Source of the DNA: Echinarachnius parma
Taxonomy: Eukaryota; Echinodermata; Echinoidea; Clypeasteroida; Echinarachniidae
NCBI GenBank assembly: GCA_037951105.1
Contig: JBAMJV010003051.1
Span: forward strand, 1 to 64,000
Direction of reading: 5' to 3'
Length of the DNA stretch: 64,000 bases
The notes below the pieces were generated by a model. It made no database searches and was not told where the DNA came from. It saw nothing but the letters and a program-made list of their open reading frames with translations. A program made the position numbers and the translations under genes. Positions 29,101-35,471 of the stretch are shown one piece after another. The number at the start of each line of letters is the position of its first letter. The first letter of the stretch is position 1.

Positions 29101-32100
29101 AGTGGACATAGTTTCTAGGATTTTTCTTTAATTTAATTGATGCAATCCTTTTTAATTCCTTGCCTACTAATATGAAGGTGAAAATAAACCAAAATAAAGC
29201 TGGATTTTAGCAATAGTTTTTTCAAATTTCACTCTTAATTGTATTTTGGCCATATTTTCATTCATTTAACACATGACAAGTTTAAATATTGCTTTACAGA
29301 TATGTCAAATTATGGTTTATATTCAAGTGCTAGATAGCCTTGATGTTTGCATTAGTATGTAAGAAAAGTTGAGTGCAAAATAATTGAGTTTACCTTGTAA
29401 CTGTCAGAGATGTAATTCCGTTACAATTTTGTGTAATTCCGTTACAGTGCTCTTTTTTCAAAAAAGTGAATTTGTGAACTTATCATTGTGTTGATTATGC
29501 ACCTAATTGTTCCAAAGTGAAGTTGACATTATCAAGATAGAAAATATACATAAAATCAGTTTCAAAGTGTCTTATATTTCAGAGAAACTTAACGCAAACT
29601 TGTAGCAAAAAAAAAACTCCATTCTCCAGTAATTCCGTTACGGTCACACATATTGGTCTAGTGTGCAACAACACATGGAAGATATAAAATCGTTTCCCTA
29701 TCATTTTGTAGCCTGGCTGCCCGTGCAACTTATTTAAGTATCAACATTTACTTAAGTCATGAGAATATTGCGCAGAGAATAAAATAATGGGCAAAATAGG
29801 TCTCTGAATGTAATTCCGTTATGGTGGAATTGCCCTGCAGCATCCAATTCAGTCTTTGATATTTATTTGTACTTTTTCATACATGTGAATGTTGGACTCG
29901 AGTGTGCAGGATATACTTACATCACGTGACTGTGAGGGATCTTCTCTAGAGCTGCGCTTGAGTGAATCAGGGGAGGAGAAGAGCGAGTGGCAGGCTGACT
30001 GGCAGGCTGGGGGACTGGCCGTGTTGGGTGGCGAGTGGCAGGCTGTGTGGCAGGCTGGGGGACTGGCCGTGTTGAGTGGCGAGTGGCAGGCTGAGTGGCA
30101 GGCTGTGTGGCAGGCTGGGGGACTGGCCGTGTTGAGTGGCGAGTGGCAGGCTGAGTGGCAGGCTGTGTGGCAGGCTGGGGGACTGGCCGTGTTGTGTGGC
30201 GAGTGGCAGGCTGAGTGGCAGGCTGTGTGGCAGGCTGGGGGACTGGCCGTGTTGGGTGGCGAGTGGCAGGCTGGGCATGGGGGACTGGCCGTGTTGGGTG
30301 GCGAGTGGCAGGGTGGGGCAGAAGCCTTGAGATTTTGCTGAAAAACAAGAGAAATGGAATATACACTTTTACCATTTACAGTCTATTTCTAGCTACACAT
30401 TTTCATACATTTTCGGACATTATCATTGAACATGTCATTCGAGAGCAAAGCAATGCATTTTCAAAGGACTATTTTGGGCCGACAGAAAACATGAAGTAAA
30501 TCGTATCAGAATTTACGTTGGACCTGAAGTTTTTACACAACTCTGTGTTTGATTTATCATTCAGACATTTGCTTTCATGATTGATACAATTGCTAGTCAA
30601 GTTGTGCATGTGTAAAGCATAATAATGCGCCAGGAATTACTTTACTTTAGCTTCCAACTCTGGCATTCTCTAGTAAGAGTAAGTAGACGTGCCCACGACT
30701 TGGCATGCATTACTACAAGTTACAACTTGATCCAATGGCAATGCAGTACTAAGCAATTTGTTTAGCCTATTTTATTAAACTCTTTTAAAGTTTTACTTTT
30801 ACAGTTTTAGTCATGGCACTCGTGCCGGCTTAGTCTAAGTACAAAATGCCCCGACTTCTTTTTGCCGAAAGTCACTGATAGAAAAGAAAAATAGTACCCA
30901 CAGTTTATTTCTTACCTAAACTCTAAAGACACATTTTCACAATTCAGAACATTGGAATGAGATAAACAAATTATGGCCATAGAGCTCAGAGTCAGACCAC
31001 ATACTCATCACCATCATCATGATTGATACACTTACAGGGATTAACACTAACAGCCGACAAAAACAAACAAAACAAACAGCACAAAAACACAAATTTACCT
31101 TCTTCAACTTAGTCTTTGACCGAACATCCTTCTGAAATAGGGACGGGACAGCAGTTGGGTTCAAACGTTTTCTCTCGTTGTGTTTTCGCTTTCCTGGAGC
31201 GAATGCGTGTGCAGCATACTTATAGTCAGCCGCTGTAAAGTGAAGCTCACAAATTCGTGGGGCGCGAGATGAAAGAACAGACTTCGAGGGGAGACCAGCC
31301 GCATCGTACGCACTCGACACTGCTGTCACCCACCTCTCGTAAATGTGAGGTTGCCGATCAGAGCTGGGAAACCGAAACACCGAGACCGCAGGATGAGTTA
31401 GATCACAAAAGGGGGCTGCACAACGAGCAGGCATTCTCTGTAATATGTGCGCAAAACTGAGAGAATTCAGCTGCAAAAGCAGCGAATAAAATATAAACTT
31501 GGCGTTCAGAAACAGCTGCATCTATCGCGGGTTACTTTCAATATGGCGGGTAAATCACGTATCGGAATTCGACTACACGCTAGCGCGCGTATCACAAGCA
31601 CTGTATACTGTGTACTATATTGTATGCATGGTGCGGTGGCTGGCCGGCTACCAGCGGGATGTGTGTACACGCATCATCATCAAAGTGCGAGCACGCGCGA
31701 AACGATACGATCGCATAATGGGCTGTGCGATAAATCGCATACTACCATAATAACGTACGCGTATTGATTAGCGGTCGTGCAAACAAAAGTCGCGCGCGCG
31801 AACCAGTAAATAGCCGTGGTTCCGCGGGTCGTAGTAATTAATTGCATTGTTCTCAAATTACAGAAACATATCAGACCCCATGAGAGTATGATTGGTATTC
31901 AATTATAGTACCAAAACAACTAAGGATTGGTTTTATCATGCCTGGCGGTACCCTTTAAACGTCATCTGAGCGTGCACAACAACAGCGGGTTATGTAACCA
32001 CTGACAAAGCACCAGACTCTGCAACAGCGGTTATGTAGCGGCTGCTTTATCCAAGGCTACAGTGTACAGTGGACCATGAACGTAGAGACAATTTGACAAA

Positions 32101-35100
32101 GTGGATAGTGAAATAGATTATGTAAATGACCAATTCATTGTCTCTCTTTCTTACTCTTTGCAGCACTGTGAGTGATGCCATGTTAGAAGGGACTGCTTCC
32201 TACCTGTGGTCCAAGCGCCAACCGCTGCTTGGCCCCAAACTCCAGTTTGCTGTGCAACAGGAGGGCAAGAAGCTCACTAAGAAAGATGATGTAAATATAC
32301 CGCAATATTTGTTATCTTTAAACTTGAAATAGCAAATATTTAGATTATCTTAATACATTTAAAAATCATTTTATATTAATGAAGAAGAGTTGAAATGTTG
32401 ATATTTTTAGAATGTTTAATTTGTATTTTATTATTATTTTGTTGTATTCTTTATTTTTTTTGCGGGGATGGGATGATATGTGACCGGCCATATCAAAACC
32501 CTGCACTTGTTGGTAAAAATCAAAAGCAAGATTTTTGTACCATTAGAAAGGCCTCATCGCAACTTTCATTTGATGCTTTGCTGTAACAAATTGGTCAATA
32601 ATTGGCGAAGATATGATTGTTTCAATTTTACAATCATAAGTGTTTTACACACATAACGTGAACTTAAAATGCCAATTTCTTCAAATATGAATTACCGACA
32701 AGTGCAGGGTTTTTTCTATAGCCGGTCGCATATATTTGGAAATGTGATATATAAAAAACACAAAAAATGACTTTTCCAAGGGTGCTGGATAACAAACCCA
32801 ATAATTGATTCATGTGTTTTCAAATTGTTTGACCAGGTGGGAAAGATGCGGAGCCTCTTGACTCAGAAACAGCTGTACATTGAGGACCCTAGAACCCATT
32901 GGGGCAGGAGGATACATGTTGCAAGGTAATAAATAATAGTGTGCACTTCAAATGATCAATTAATGTTTATCAATTGTAAAATATAACCCAAATCACTTGG
33001 AAGTTGACTCATTCCCTTGTTCCTGAGATACAAGTTAACATACACTTTGACTTTCTTTCACTATAGTATGTTAACCCATCAAGGACGAGAGCTATTTTAA
33101 GGCAAAATTGATCATTGTTTTCCTCTACAAATTGGCAACTCCTAAATTTTGTTGACCGATCAATGACATAAAAATAGGTGGAAAATATTAAGTAATGACC
33201 ATTTAAGACAAATATGAAGTGACTTTGCCGCAAAGTTGCCAATTTGAACGCCAATATCTGGTTCTAAAATATCACAATGTGTTGCCAATTTAAGGATTTT
33301 TCTAAATTATAGTGATTTACAGTGTTCTTTTTTTGAAGCAATCACACATCAGTGATATTGCTATATGATTGAAGTCTCAAATATCACTTTTGGATAAATC
33401 TTTATGAAGTTGATGGATCACTTTTAAGTATTGTCTATTGGCTCGACTTTATTGCATATGTTGTATTGTGTGCAACAAGGCATTACAAAAGAAACTGATT
33501 CACATTCCTTTTACTGCATCTTTTTACTATGTTGTATTGTGTGCAACAAGGCATTACAAAAGAAACTGATTCACATTCCTTTTACTGCATCTTTTTACTA
33601 TGTGTAACAAGGCATTATAAAGGAAACTGATTCACATTAATTTTACTTCGTACTGCATCTTACAGACCAGTTATGTTTTGTAAATTTGAAGTTGTACTTG
33701 TTTTTTTCTTGATTGCAGATATTGTTTGGTGTGTAAACAGGTGATAGCAAGGAGTGCTAATCTCCAGTCAGCCTGGCTTGTCTTCTCCTGTGGTAAGAAG
33801 TAACAATAGTTATTAACATGATGATAATACCATGATAATACTAAACTTTCCATAAATATATAATTTGAATAAACAGTAGGCCCTACATTTCCCACTGCTA
33901 TGAAGTGTACACATTTTTAACCCCTTTGAAAACCTCTCTATTGAATGTTTATTAAATAAAAATCACATTTACAACTTTTGACAAAAAAAATGTCCGCTCT
34001 AGATTACATCTGCCATTTGAATAAAATCAGTGTCAAGCATGGTAGAATGATAATCAAGTTTTCAATGACACATACATTCCAGTCACTAACGAGATCAAAA
34101 TTTACTCCCTTTGATATTTTTTGAATTATAAATATGAAGTGCATTAATGAACAATAGTCCCAAAAGAACATCTCAAGGCTCTTAAAGGTAGTTTAACACA
34201 TTTGCAAACACTGGGGATCTTTCTCAAAATGCGCATTTTTCTGTTTTACTTCAGAAAAAATACAAAATACACTGATTACACAGCGACACGCAAACAAGTA
34301 ATAGTTCGGCCTCGTAGGGCCTCTCACTTATGTAGGAAGCTTTGATCGTACATTATAATACACGTACCATCGATATTGATGACACATACATACACATAAT
34401 AATACACCGTGCTGGTCACATTTTATATTGAACGTTGTGTGTGTTGGTCTACCCCTAGACTAGACGTTGAGCGATTTTGAAAAAAAATAAACAAATAACA
34501 AATGTGATTTCTCTCTTACATGTACCTGATCAAAAAGGGACACATAACTTAAATTGTAGAATGTGCCCAAAAAGAGCTTTCTTTCAGGCCGACAAGTTAC
34601 AAGTTTTATTTCCCACCTGGTTTGGTGGATGCAAATGTGTTAGACTAACTTAACCCTAATCCCACTGGGTTATTTTGGACACTTGAGTCCACTGGGGGGG
34701 GGGGGGGGGGGGGGGGCTGTTTTGGCCCCCCCCTAAAATCTCGGCAACGAATGGACCGATCGACTTTTTTTTTGGCACACACGTAAAACAAATCAAGTAG
34801 AATAAGAATATGAAAAAGAAAAAGAAATTGGACCATTATTTTTTTTAAAAATAATTAATTAAACTTTGAATATGCAAATTTTTGACGAATTTGGGAAAAA
34901 ATTGGGATTTTCATCTAAAATCAAAAGAATTACAGGATTTCTTCAGGTTTTCTGTAAAAATACTTTCAAATGATGTTATTCATCATATCCATGTTTTTTA
35001 TGGTGATAAAATATATCACTAATTTGCATAAATATGCAAATTAGTATTCCCGGATTTATCCACATTGTTTTCATTCTTATGTATTTTATTGTTTTTTTGT

Positions 35101-35436
35101 TGTTTTTTTTTAAGAAGAATTTATCTCTGAAGTGTATGAATTCAACTAATAACAAAGAAATAATACAAATTATAATTCAAAGTAACAATTATAACAGATT
35201 TGGAGTTTGCATGGCATCGGATATAGGAATTACATAGAAACCTGTACAAAAATTACATTTTTTTGTGACGGACGAGCAATTATCGACCTCTAAAATCAGT
35301 TCTACAGGTCCGACCGGGGTGAATTATATATCAAAACATGCGGGAGACTTGAGAGAAAATAGTCATGAAGTTTGAACGTGAAATTCTAAACGGTCTAGAT
35401 GCACGTCGAAAAAAACGACAGGGGGGGGGCCAAAAA

Positions 35437-35471
<35 letters not shown>

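Noticed and set aside
29917..30375. Pro/Thr/Gln-rich frame ([13 protein letters not shown]) across the 60-bp repeat
   Set aside because: It starts at an ATG inside the intron and does not keep phase with the THAP and catalytic exons; the Cys-His frame does.
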